This document shows positions 1 through 7,882 of a stretch of 41,749 bases of DNA, piece after piece. The position numbers and the translations under genes are program-made. This DNA is from Saprospiraceae bacterium (lineage in GTDB: Bacteria > Bacteroidota > Bacteroidia > Chitinophagales > Saprospiraceae): assembly GCA_016715405.1 (NCBI GenBank), contig JADKAE010000031.1, positions 1 to 41,749 of the forward strand, in the 5' to 3' direction. Under the pieces are notes generated by a model that saw only the letters and a list, made by a program, of their open reading frames with translations, did not search any database and was not told the origin of the DNA. Numbering within the stretch: the first letter of the stretch is position 1; each line of letters begins with the position of its first letter.

Positions 1-78
1 GGCAGGCATTGAAAGGTACTAGCTCGGATGTTCGTTTCGGCCTCTCGGCCAATGAACGACTCAGAAACGACTCTGCCG

Positions 79-181
79 GTCATTGAGCGAGTCGAAAATG
101 ACTAAACCCCGATTGAGCAATCTCTGATGACAGCGCAGCGCTCCTCCGCGATGGGTATAAAACGCCATCGCTACGGAGCGC
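79..181. repeat. REP-like palindromes upstream of the first gene
   Basis: Two inverted repeats lie next to each other. At 79-103 the arms GTCATT and AAATGAC flank a GAGCGAGTCGA core, and related words (GAAACGACTC) occur just to the left. At 138-181 two 17-nt arms match at 14 positions around a 10-nt loop. I recall similar 'cattgagcg..gtcgaaatgac' palindromes from other Bacteroidota genomes but cannot verify this here. No coding sequence is evident in 1-317. Confidence 0.5.
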
Positions 182-208
182 GTGATGCAGACGATAATTT
201 TTTGAACT

Positions 209-281
209 GATAACCGACAACCGAGAACGGACAACAGAAAAAAAACCGACAACCGACAACCGACAACCCACAACAGAGAAC
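209..281. repeat. Tandem 7-mer tract (accgaca units)
   Basis: CCGACAA/ACCGACA units are repeated, interspersed with GAGAACGG and CAACAG words. The 16-nt word gagaacggacaacaga is also found, inverted, in the tandem palindrome at 18349-18462, so the two tracts are related. There is no clear inverted arm at this locus. The tract ends immediately upstream of the promoter box of the gene at 318. Confidence 0.6.
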
Positions 282-290
282 AAAAAACCT

Positions 291-298
291 TACCTTTG
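291..298 (+). promoter_or_regulatory. Bacteroidota -7 promoter box (TACCTTTG)
   Basis: TACCTTTG fits the Bacteroidota sigma-A -7 consensus TAnnTTTG exactly and lies 19 nt before the ATG at 318, implying a short leader. No good -33 TTTG box is visible upstream, because the tandem repeat occupies that space. Confidence 0.5.
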
Positions 299-317
299 TA
301 CCATAAAGGGCACTGAA

Positions 318-1454
318 ATGAAACATACCATCCTCATGATCACCATGCTGGCGGCTGTCGCTGCCGGCGCACAAATTACCGTCACCAACGCTACCTTCCC
401 GGCAGTGGGCGACACACTCCGCACCGCTATCGACGAAATGCCCACCGGCATCGTCGCCTTAACCCCTCCGGGCGGCAACCAGCAGTGGGATTTTTCAAGC
501 CTCCTGGCCGGCTTTACCCGCGAACAAATTATCCGCCCCGCCGCCGAAGGCAACGCCGCAGCGTCTTTCCCCGAAGCAGAGTATTTTATCGAGATCGCTA
601 ACGGCGGACAAAATTACTATAACGCTACCGGCCAACGTATCGAACTCGTCGGCTTTAGCGGCGAAGACCCCCTGGGACAAGGCTTCCAGGTGGTTACCCG
701 CTTTGCCCCACCGATTATCGAGCGTAGGGCGACGTTGGAGTTTTTGGCGATTAATCAAAGCAGCGCCGCATTGCTGTTCCCGTTTTCTCCCGATGACGTG
801 CCCGGCGATATCTTCGACCAGCTCCCCATCAGCCCCGATTCGCTGCGCGTGCGTGTAGCCATCAGCCGCCTCGATGCAGTCGACGGCTGGGGTTCGCTGA
901 CGATTCCCGGCGGTACCTACGACGTGCTGCGCGAAAAAACGAACGGAATACCGCGAAGTCCGCCTCGACGCCAAATTCCCCTTTATCGGCTGGCAGGATA
1001 TTACCAATATCGCCCTTCAGTCCCTCCCGTACCCGGCCTAGGCGTGGATACGCTCGTCCGATATTATTATTTTAATGATGAAGAAAAAGAACCTATCGCC
1101 ATAGCAACGGTGAATAATGAGCAAAATGCCGTGACCAGCGTGGAGTTTAAGGCCAATAATACGACCACGCCCGTGCATAATGCCGGCAACCCTCGTCCCG
1201 GCATTTACGCGTACCCCAACCCCGCAATGGTTAATGTGCGCTTCGATTTTGTGAATCTGCCCGAAGGCAATTATAACCTCCAATTTTATGACCTGCTCGG
1301 TAAGGAGGTGCTACACCGCCGCTACGCTATCCACGGCAATCAAACGGAAAAAATGGATGTTTCTTCGCTGCGCCCCGGGGTGTACCTCTGCAGCGTGACC
1401 AATAACAAAGGAAAAATCGTGGCCACCCGCAGGATTGCGGTGGTACGTCCTTGA
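318..1454 (+). CDS. T9SS type A sorting domain protein, unknown function
   Basis: The 378-residue protein starts with a clear signal peptide (MKHTILMITMLAAVAAGAQ), so it enters the periplasm. The last ~85 residues are a type IX secretion sorting domain: YPNPA, then FYDLLGKEV, then DVSSLRPGVYLCSV, ending in basic residues. It is therefore expected to be exported and anchored or released at the outer membrane. The middle (~residues 20-280) matches no domain I recognise. The reading frame between about 939 and 1028 looks wrong. An extra A in the A-run at 935-939 and a missing C near 1027 shift a short block, and the shifted frame there reads as ordinary protein (TEYREVRLDAKFPFIGW). The real central sequence is thus probably different from the straight translation. 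A repeat palindrome begins a few bases after the stop. Confidence 0.8.
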   Translation: MKHTILMITMLAAVAAGAQITVTNATFPAVGDTLRTAIDEMPTGIVALTPPGGNQQWDFSSLLAGFTREQIIRPAAEGNAAASFPEAEYFIEIANGGQNYYNATGQRIELVGFSGEDPLGQGFQVVTRFAPPIIERRATLEFLAINQSSAALLFPFSPDDVPGDIFDQLPISPDSLRVRVAISRLDAVDGWGSLTIPGGTYDVLREKTNGIPRSPPRRQIPLYRLAGYYQYRPSVPPVPGLGVDTLVRYYYFNDEEKEPIAIATVNNEQNAVTSVEFKANNTTTPVHNAGNPRPGIYAYPNPAMVNVRFDFVNLPEGNYNLQFYDLLGKEVLHRRYAIHGNQTEKMDVSSLRPGVYLCSVTNNKGKIVATRRIAVVRP

Positions 1455-1460
1455 TTTTTT

Positions 1461-1552
1461 TACCGCAGAGTTAAAGGAGTTTGACGCAGAGTTTCGCAGA
1501 GTCAACATCATGCTCTGCGTAACTCCTTTCAACTCCTTTTAACTCTGCGGTT
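1461..1552. repeat. Palindromic cgcagagtt repeat element, copy 1
   Basis: Left-half units (accgcagagtt, gacgcagagttt, cgcagagt) are mirrored on the right (ctctgcgt, aactccttt, aactctgcggt), so the ~92 nt can fold into one long hairpin. It begins 7 nt after the stop codon at 1454. A second, nearly identical copy in the same orientation lies at 6921-7011. It may act as a terminator for the T9SS gene upstream, which is inference. Confidence 0.8.
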
Positions 1553-1568
1553 AAAACCTCCCCGCCTC

Positions 1569-1593
1569 CGAACACCCTGTCCGATATCGAACA
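1569..1593 (+). promoter_or_regulatory. Candidate upstream activator site for the sigma-54 regulator
   Basis: A 16-nt near-palindrome (TGTCCGATATCGAACA, 1578-1593) matches its own reverse complement at 14 of 16 positions. A further CGAACA half-site lies at 1569-1574, giving three half-sites with alternating orientation. Its centre is about 87 bp upstream of the start predicted from the sigma-54 promoter at 1646-1662, a usual distance for an NtrC-type enhancer site. Assigning it to the regulator at 7883-9268 is inference from context. Confidence 0.5.
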
Positions 1594-1645
1594 CTTTTTA
1601 TTTTATAAAATTAACATAAAAACCTAAAAATCAGCCTGTTGTCGT

Positions 1646-1662
1646 TTGGCACGACACTTGGA
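1646..1662 (+). promoter_or_regulatory. Sigma-54 (-24/-12) promoter of the efflux operon
   Basis: TTGGCACGACACTTGGA matches the RpoN consensus YTGGCACGRNNNTTGCW at nearly every position. The -24 GG (1648-1649) and the -12 element (1660-1661) are exactly 12 nt apart. The one defect is GG in place of GC at -12. The ATG of the first operon gene lies at 1698. The same operon encodes a sigma-54-dependent activator, which strongly supports the call. Confidence 0.75.
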
Positions 1663-1697
1663 TTATTCTTTCCGTTATCGTGCAAAAACGAACGAAA

Positions 1698-2949
1698 ATG
1701 GACAAGGAAATTTCAAGACAGGAAATCAACAGGCGCAAAAGCAAAATCTGGATTTACGCGGCTATCTCTGTAGCCGTGCTGGCCCTCGCCACCTGGTACC
1801 TGCGCGGCGCCCTGGCCAACTCGGTCAAACGCTCCGAAATCCGCGTGGCCGTGGCCGAAACCGGCGATATCGAAAATACGCTCAACGCCGCCGGCGAAGT
1901 CCTCCCGAATTCGAACAGGTGATTACCAGCCCCATAGCAGCTATCCTCCAACAAGTATATGTCAATGCCGGCGCTACGGTGAAGGTGGGCGACCGAATTC
2001 TGGAATTGGATAAAACGCTCACCCAAATGGAATTTGACAAACAAAAAGATGAACTAGAACTCAAACGCAACGGCATCGTCAAGATCAGACTCGACCTCGA
2101 TAAGAGTTTTTATGATATTAAAATTCAAGACTCGATTAAGGCTTTTCGCATTAATAGCCTCAAAGCCGACCTCGAAAACGCGAAAAGACTCTTTAAGGCC
2201 GGCGGCGGCACCCGCGAGTCGATAGAACAAGCCGAGACGAACCTCCAAATCGCCCAACTCGAAAAAGACAACTCGAAAATGATATCCGCAGCCGCCAGGC
2301 GGTGATGCGCACCAGCATCCGCGAAACGGAGATCACGGCCGCTATCCAGGAAAAAGGCCTCCAGGAAATGGCCCACAAACTCAAGCAGTCGGATATCACG
2401 GCCTCCCGCGCCGGCGTGATCACTTTTGTGAATACAAACCTCGGCGCCAGGGTAGGCGAGGGCGAGATTATCGCTCGCATCGCCGACCTGGGCAGCTTTA
2501 AGATACTCGGTTCTATCTCCGATAATTACGCCGACCAGTTGCAGGCAGGACTGCCTGTTATCGTGCGCATCGGCGACAATTCGGTGCGCGGCATGCTGCT
2601 CAGCGTGCGCCCCGCCGTAACGAATAATGTCGTGAATTTCGACGTGAGCCTGCAGGATACCGAAGCATACAAATTGCTGCGACCCAAGATGCGGGTGGAA
2701 CTCTACGTGGTGACCGACGCCCGCAAAAATGTGGTGCGCGTAGCCAACGGCCCTACTTTCAGAGGAGCCCAGGTACAGGATGTCTTTGTACTCCGCCCCG
2801 ACGGCAAATCAGCAGAACGGCGCACGCTGCGGATCGGCCTCACCAGTTTCGACTACGTGGAAATCGAGGAAGGACTCCAACCCGGCGAATCTATTATTTT
2901 GACCGATATGTCGACATATAGAAATGCGACAGTAGTCAACATAAGATAA
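1698..2949 (+). CDS. Efflux periplasmic adaptor (HlyD/MacA-type), two frameshifts
   Basis: Read with two one-base corrections this is a ~417-residue membrane-fusion protein of the HlyD/RND-adaptor family, which bridges an inner-membrane ABC pump and an outer-membrane TolC channel. It has a transmembrane anchor near the N-terminus (~residues 21-42, IWIYAAISVAVLALATWYL). A first lipoyl half (ITSPIAAILQQVYVNAGATVKVGDRIL) is followed by a long coiled-coil hairpin, the second lipoyl half (ITASRAGVITFVNTNLGARV) and beta-barrel/MPR regions. The frame breaks near 1908 (CCCGAATTC, apparently one G short) and near 2277 (CGAAAATGA, one A short). Both are homopolymer deletions and conservation resumes immediately, so sequencing error is more likely than decay. 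ATG 1698 is chosen because it precedes the cytoplasmic tail and anchor. It is the first gene of the sigma-54 operon and ends 4 nt before the TolC gene. Confidence 0.85.
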
Positions 2950-2953
2950 TACC

Positions 2954-4390
2954 ATGAAACCCATAATCAGTATTATACTATTGCTGTCGTTCCAGGTTTT
3001 GATGGCGCAATCACCCGACAAACTTACACTGGCGCAGGTGATCGATCTGGCGAAAGCCAAGTCGATCGCTGCGCGCCGGGCTACTACTACCAAGGAAACG
3101 CGCTACTGGGAGTACCGCACTTTTCAGTCTAATTTCAAACCGCAGCTGCTGCTCGACAGCCGGCTGCCTGCCTTCTCGCGCTCTTTTCAGGAGGTGGTAC
3201 AACCCGACGGCACGATCCAGTTTCAGCCCATTCGCTATAACAACTCTTCGGTAGGGGTGTCGCTCGAACAAAATATCGCCCGCACCGGCGGCACGATTTA
3301 CGCTACTTCGCAGGTGCAGCGCTTCGACGATTTTATCAGGGGCGCTACGCTATACAACGGCACGCTGTTTGCCGTGGGACTCGAGCAGCCGCTGTTTCAG
3401 TTTAATGAAATGAAATGGGGCAAAAAAATCGAACCGCTCAAATACCAGGAAAGTACCCAGGAATATATCGAAGCTATTGAAAATATCGCCCTCACGGCCA
3501 GCACGCTCTATTTCGACCTGCTGCTCGCCCAGGTCAACCAGCAAATTGCCGAAACGAACTTCAAAAATACCGAGGACATCCAGCGCATCGCCAACGAAAA
3601 ATTCGAGCTGGGCAAGGTGAGCCGCAACGAGATCCTCCAACTCCAACTCGAACAACTCAAAGCCCAAAAGGCGGTGTCTACCGCCCGCCAGGAACTGGAA
3701 ATCGCCACGCTCAACCTCAAGGCTTATATCGGCTTGCAAAACAACGACAAACTCGATTTAATAGAACCTATACCAACCAGCTCGCCGGTTATTGTGGCAG
3801 AAAGAGCTATCGCCGAAGCCTACGCCAATCGCGCCGACGCTATCGGCTTTACCCGCAGGCTTTTGGAAGCCGAACGCGACGTGGTGAAGGCCAAAGCCGA
3901 CCGCGGCATCAACGCCAGCCTCACGGCCAGCCTGGGCTTCAGCAACCGCTCGGAAGTGATCGGCGATTTGTACCAAAAACCCCAAAACCAGGAATTGGTG
4001 GCTATCTCGTTTACGATGCCCATCCTCGACTGGGGCCGCGCCCTTTCCAGCGTAAAAACCGCCGAGGCCAACCAGCAATTGACGGTGTATACTATCGAAC
4101 AGGATAAACAGCTTTTTACCCAGGCTATTTATACCCAGGTCACGCTGTTCGATATGCTCAAAGACCAATTGTCGCTCACCGCCCGCGCCGATTCGATCGC
4201 CGCCGAGAAATACCAGATCGCCCGCGAACGCTACGTATTGGGCGACCTGAGTATCACCGACCTGAGTATCGCCTTCGCCGAAAAAGACCAGGCCAAACGC
4301 GATTATATCGGCGCCCTGCGCGATTATTGGGCGGCGTTTTACCGCCTGCGCCTGCTCACACTATTTGATTTTGAAAACAAGAAAAAATAA
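2954..4390 (+). CDS. TolC family outer-membrane efflux protein
   Basis: The intact 478-residue protein has a signal peptide (MKPIISIILLLSFQVLMAQ) and two repeats of the outer-membrane efflux protein (OEP) fold. Each has long alpha-helical coiled coils (e.g. TNFKNTEDIQRIANEKFELGKVSRNEIL and ARADSIAAEKYQIARERYVLGDLSITDL) typical of TolC tunnel helices. The family forms trimeric channels that dock on the adaptor encoded just upstream. Length fits the family (about 430-490). It follows the adaptor by 4 nt and precedes the ATPase by 10 nt, so it is co-transcribed. Substrate cannot be inferred. Confidence 0.93.
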   Translation: MKPIISIILLLSFQVLMAQSPDKLTLAQVIDLAKAKSIAARRATTTKETRYWEYRTFQSNFKPQLLLDSRLPAFSRSFQEVVQPDGTIQFQPIRYNNSSVGVSLEQNIARTGGTIYATSQVQRFDDFIRGATLYNGTLFAVGLEQPLFQFNEMKWGKKIEPLKYQESTQEYIEAIENIALTASTLYFDLLLAQVNQQIAETNFKNTEDIQRIANEKFELGKVSRNEILQLQLEQLKAQKAVSTARQELEIATLNLKAYIGLQNNDKLDLIEPIPTSSPVIVAERAIAEAYANRADAIGFTRRLLEAERDVVKAKADRGINASLTASLGFSNRSEVIGDLYQKPQNQELVAISFTMPILDWGRALSSVKTAEANQQLTVYTIEQDKQLFTQAIYTQVTLFDMLKDQLSLTARADSIAAEKYQIARERYVLGDLSITDLSIAFAEKDQAKRDYIGALRDYWAAFYRLRLLTLFDFENKKK

Positions 4391-4400
4391 CACACTGATC

Positions 4401-5087
4401 ATGTTAAGCTTATCCCACATCGAAAAGATCTACCGCACCGACACGGTAGAAACCCTCGCGCTCAACAATATCAGCCTGGAAGTCGCCAAAGGCGAGTTCC
4501 TGAGCATCATGGGCCCCTCCGGATGCGGCAAAAGTACCCTGCTCAATATCATGGGACTGCTCGACGAACCTACTTCGGGGCAGATTACGATCGAAAACCA
4601 GGTCATCCACGGATATTCCGACAAGGCGCTTTCGCAATTCCGCAACGAAAAGATCGGCTTCATTTTTCAGAGCTATCACCTGATTAATGACCTGCCCGTG
4701 CTCGACAACGTGGAACTGCCGCTGCTGTACCGCCAGGTGTCGGCCAAAGAGCGCCGCAAACTGGCCTCGGAAGCCCTGGAGAAAGTAGGCCTGTCGAACC
4801 GCATGAAGCACTACCCCACACAGCTCTCCGGCGGACAAAAGCAACGCGTGGCTATCGCCCGCGCTATCGTGGGCCGCCCCGAGCTCATCCTGGCCGACGA
4901 GCCTACCGGCAACCTCGACTCCGCTATGGGCCACGAGATCATGGAAATCCTCGAGCAACTGAATACGGTGGACCGCACCACGATTGTCATGGTTACCCAC
5001 GACGAAGGTATGGCCAAACGAACCCACCGCCTGGTGCGCCTCTTCGACGGCGCCCTGGTATCCTCGAATCAGTTTTATACCGCATAG
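4401..5087 (+). CDS. ABC transporter ATP-binding protein (MacB/LolD type)
   Basis: A 228-residue stand-alone ATPase. Visible motifs are Walker A GPSGCGKST (~residues 37-45), Q-loop FIFQSYHLI, signature LSGGQKQRVAIARA, Walker B LILADEPTGNLDS and switch His in MVTHDE. This motif set is that of the MacB/LolD/FtsE subfamily, which drives FtsX-like permeases and mechanotransmission rather than classical import. I start it at ATG 4401 because an upstream start would overlap the tolC end. The tandem palindrome at 5088-5167 separates it from the first permease. Confidence 0.93.
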   Translation: MLSLSHIEKIYRTDTVETLALNNISLEVAKGEFLSIMGPSGCGKSTLLNIMGLLDEPTSGQITIENQVIHGYSDKALSQFRNEKIGFIFQSYHLINDLPVLDNVELPLLYRQVSAKERRKLASEALEKVGLSNRMKHYPTQLSGGQKQRVAIARAIVGRPELILADEPTGNLDSAMGHEIMEILEQLNTVDRTTIVMVTHDEGMAKRTHRLVRLFDGALVSSNQFYTA

Positions 5088-5167
5088 AGGGGAGTGTGAG
5101 AGGGTGGGAGGGTGAGAGGGTGAGAATCAATGATCCCACACTCCCACACTCTCACTCTCCCTCCCTC
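5088..5167. repeat. Tandem-unit palindrome (gggtgaga) after the ABC ATPase stop
   Basis: The left arm consists of GGGTGAGA/GGGTGGGA-like units and the right arm of CTCCCACA/CTCTCACT units, meeting at a short spacer (aatcaatga). The first 20 nt (5091-5110) are identical to 10540-10559 at the end of the histidine kinase gene. It starts directly after the TAG at 5085-5087, inside an operon rather than at its end. Confidence 0.75.
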
Positions 5168-5202
5168 AAACCCAGCATTTCCTGCAAAAATCTAAGTAGA
5201 CT

Positions 5203-6797
5203 ATGCTTAAGAACTATCTAAAAATCACCCTGGCCGTCATGCGGCGGCGCAAATTTTTACCTTCATCAGCCTCTTCGGCATTAGCATGACGCTGATGATC
5301 CTGATCCTTCTGACGGCATTTTACGAGCATATCTTTGGGGGCAAATACCCCGAAGTATACCGCGATCGCACGCTTTTTGCCACGATGATCGAAGAGGCCG
5401 ACACCTCCAACGGCAACAACGCTATGCGCCGGGGGCCCATGAGCCTGTCGTATATCAACAAATACGTCAAAACGCTCAAAACCCCCGAGAAGGTGGCCTT
5501 TTCGTCGTCGCCCAATACGGTGAATACCTACGGCAACGGCAAAAAATTGAAGTTGTTTTTTAAATATACCGACCCCATTTTCTGGGAGATCACGCAATTT
5601 GAATTTCTGGAGGGAAAACCTTTTAACCAGCAAACGATAGACGCCAACGAAGCGGTGGCCGTGATCAACAACGATACCCGCGACGACTACTTCGGCAAAG
5701 GGGTGTCGGCAATAGGCAAAACCATTGAGATCAACGGCCAGGATCTGCGCGTCATCGGCGTGGTGCGCGGCTGCCCCATTACCCGCATGATGGTGTCGGC
5801 AGATGTGTATATGCCCTACCATTTGCAAAAACGCGACCCCGCTAATACCCGCCTCAATGGGGAGTATATGGTGATGGCGCTGGCAAAAAGCGAAGCCGAC
5901 TTGCCGCGTATACAAGCGGAATACAACGATGTTGTGAAGCGTATTCCCTTGCCCAAAGACGACTTCTTCAAGCCGCAGGTACTCAATGCCTCGCTCAAAC
6001 CCTATTTCGAAAGTATGGTGGAAGATACTTTTTTTAATAATAGCGACGGCTCGGCCCGGGCCAGGTTCTACCTCTTCGCCGTGGCTTTTGCGCTGCTCTT
6101 TATGTCGCTGCCGGCTATCAACCTGATCAATATCAATATCAGCCGTATCATGGAGCGCTCTTCCGAAATAGGCATACGCAAGGCGTTTGGCGCGTCTTCG
6201 CGCACGCTGGTCTGGCAGTTTATTATTGAAAATGTGGTGCTGACGATCATCGGCGGTATTATCGCATTGGTGCTGTCGGGCGCGTTTATCGCCTGGTTTA
6301 ACCAAAGCCAGATGATACCCTACGCCGACCTGGCAATCAACTGGAAGGTGGCGATTATCGCCTTCGTGCTTAGTGTGGTGTTTGGACTTATGTCGGGCGT
6401 TTTCCCCGCCTGGCGCATGTCCAAACTCCCCGTCGTTGACGCATTAAAGGTTACTGTCGGCCTTCCGGTCTTAACCGTCCCTCCAGGACCTTCATCTGAT
6501 GTTCCCCCACCGATCCACTATTTTATTGGACGTTTCCCAGGATTTTACCTATATTTTTCTTACTTTCCACACTCCCAGTCTTCTTTAACCTCCCCCCCGA
6601 CCCCCAGGTTGCCACACCCAGCCTCACCTCTAGTAGGCTCTACCGCGCTTTTTTTTCGGTACCCGCTCTTTATTTCTCCACTGACGAGACTCCTTATCTC
6701 CCCTACGCCCCCCACTCCCCACCTCCACGCACAGCCACCCCCACCTCTTTACCTTACCACCCCCCCACACCACCACCCCTCGCCTTTTACCCCCTAA
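5203..6797 (+). CDS. MacB/FtsX-type ABC transporter permease 1, frameshifted
   Basis: The true start is probably ATG 5203 (MLKNYLKITLAVMRRRKF). One T is missing in the T-run near 5253, so the rest reads from a different frame (ISMTLMILILLTAFYEH). Domains in order: N-terminal transmembrane helix, large periplasmic MacB_PCD domain (~residues 50-285, including VAVINNDTRDDYFGKG and IGKTIEINGQDLRVIGVV), then an FtsX domain with three helices. The conserved EIGIRKAFGAS loop and a PAWRMSKLPVVDALK terminus are present. Family members normally stop within a few residues of that DALK. Here homology ends near 6450 and the frame stays open to 6797 only because it enters a C-rich, G-poor tract. The last ~115 residues are not credible protein. 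Confidence 0.75.
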
Positions 6798-6920
6798 GGC
6801 CACTAACACTCCCCCTCTTCTTTCTCCACCCCCCCCTCTCTACCGCTCCAACCATTTTACCCTAAATCCCCGGTACTTTCCGCTTTTTTTCAGTTTTCAT
6901 TCCCACCAATCTGGATTTTT
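6450..6920. other. G-depleted, C/T-rich tract with no recognisable gene
   Basis: From about 6450 the operon sequence changes character. I count about 13 G in the 220 nt from 6661 to 6880, with many runs of four to seven C. No homology to either permease is recognisable, although the end of permease 1 and the first ~120 codons of permease 2 should lie here. Options are unreliable consensus sequence, a misjoin, or a real strand-asymmetric insertion able to form G-quadruplex/i-motif structures. I cannot decide between these from sequence alone. Confidence 0.6.
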
Positions 6921-7011
6921 AACCGCAGAGTGAAAGGAGTTTTGCGCAGAGTTTCGCAGAGTCAACATCTGGCTCTGCGAAACTCTCTGTTGACTCTTTA
7001 ACTCTGCGGTA
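6921..7011. repeat. Palindromic cgcagagtt repeat element, copy 2
   Basis: Nearly identical to 1461-1552 and in the same orientation: accgcagagt, then gcgcagagttt, cgcagagtcaacatc, a short loop, and the mirrored right arm ending in actctgcggt. It sits immediately before the first recognisable codons of permease 2, where coding sequence is expected. It therefore marks the right edge of the anomalous tract and is a plausible recombination or misassembly breakpoint. Confidence 0.8.
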
Positions 7012-7022
7012 AATATAGTTTT

Positions 7023-7879
7023 AGCAGTTCCAACCGCGATTTTGAATACGAGGGCAAAAATGCGCTGAGCGACTTTATCAACGTGGAACCGAGTTATGCC
7101 GCCACATTGGGCATCGAAATGCTGGCGGGGCGCTGGTTTACTTACGAAGACACTATCGGCAAAATAGACCCCATTGTCATTACCCGGCGTATGGCCGAAA
7201 ACCTTTTTGGTAATAAAGAAGATGCTGTCGGCAAAATAGTAGGGCTGGAGAACAACCAGCAAAGGTAGTGGGCGTCGTCGACTATTTCCGGCACAAATCG
7301 TCGTTCCAGGCCGACGAAAACTGCGTGTTTGCACCGCTGGAAACCTGGGAGTCGGATATGCTGATCAAAGTTGCCCCAGATGTCACCCCCGAATTCGAAG
7401 CCGGCCTGGCCCGCTCTATGCAGCAACTGGGCAAAGACTGGACGGTGGAGATCCAACACCTCGATGATATGCGCCGCACGCAGGATAAAACGATATGGGT
7501 GCCTATCCTCATTTTGTTTATCGTGTGCGGGTTTCTGGTGTTTAATGTTGGACTGGGTTTATTTGGTATTTTATTTCAAAATATCAACCGCCGAAAAGGC
7601 GAAATCGGACTTCGTCGGGCACTTGGCGCCTCCAAAAGCCAGATTTGGACATATTTCGTCGGAGAAACCCTGGTAATTGCCGGTTTTGGGGTATTTTTAG
7701 GTTTGTTTTTTGCAGTCCAATTGCCCCTGCTCAATGCCCTCGATGTGGAATCCGCCGTGTACGGCTGGGCTATGTTGCTGGCAGTGTTGTCCATTTTGGC
7801 TATGGCAGTAGGCTGCGCTTTTTATCCGAGCCGGCAGGCAGCAGCTATTTACCCGGCCACGGCGCTGCATGAAGAGTAG
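7023..7879 (+). pseudogene. MacB/FtsX-type ABC permease 2, 5'-truncated and frameshifted
   Basis: Recognisable sequence begins around 7023 (FEYEGKNALSDFINVEPSY), which normally corresponds to about residue 120 of this ~400-residue family. The N-terminal helix and start codon are missing. One A is missing near 7262 (GCAAAGG), which stops the frame at GLENNQQR; the next frame resumes with VVGVVDYFRHK. The C-terminal FtsX domain is complete: GLGLFGILFQNINRRKGEIGLRRALGAS, two further membrane helices, and YPSRQAAAIYPATALHEE at the end. Operons of this type usually carry two such permeases. Whether this copy is really broken or only damaged by the anomalous 6450-7011 sequence is unresolved. The regulator starts 4 nt after its stop. 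Confidence 0.75.
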
Positions 7880-7882
7880 ACT

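Noticed and set aside
209..281. CRISPR array made of short repeats
   Set aside because: Units are 7 nt without unique spacers, and no cas genes occur in the window.
1646..2305. Basic, Arg/Gly-rich N-terminal extension in the second frame of the adaptor gene
   Set aside because: It is the out-of-frame reading of the true N-terminus; the other frame gives a normal membrane anchor and joins after one base correction.
6450..6797. Proline-rich C-terminal extension of permease 1
   Set aside because: The open frame results from C-rich, G-poor DNA that lacks stop triplets; conserved sequence ends at the usual family C-terminus.
5203..7879. Permease genes as a programmed frameshift system
   Set aside because: No slippery heptamer with downstream structure at the breaks, and the same homopolymer-loss pattern occurs in unrelated genes.
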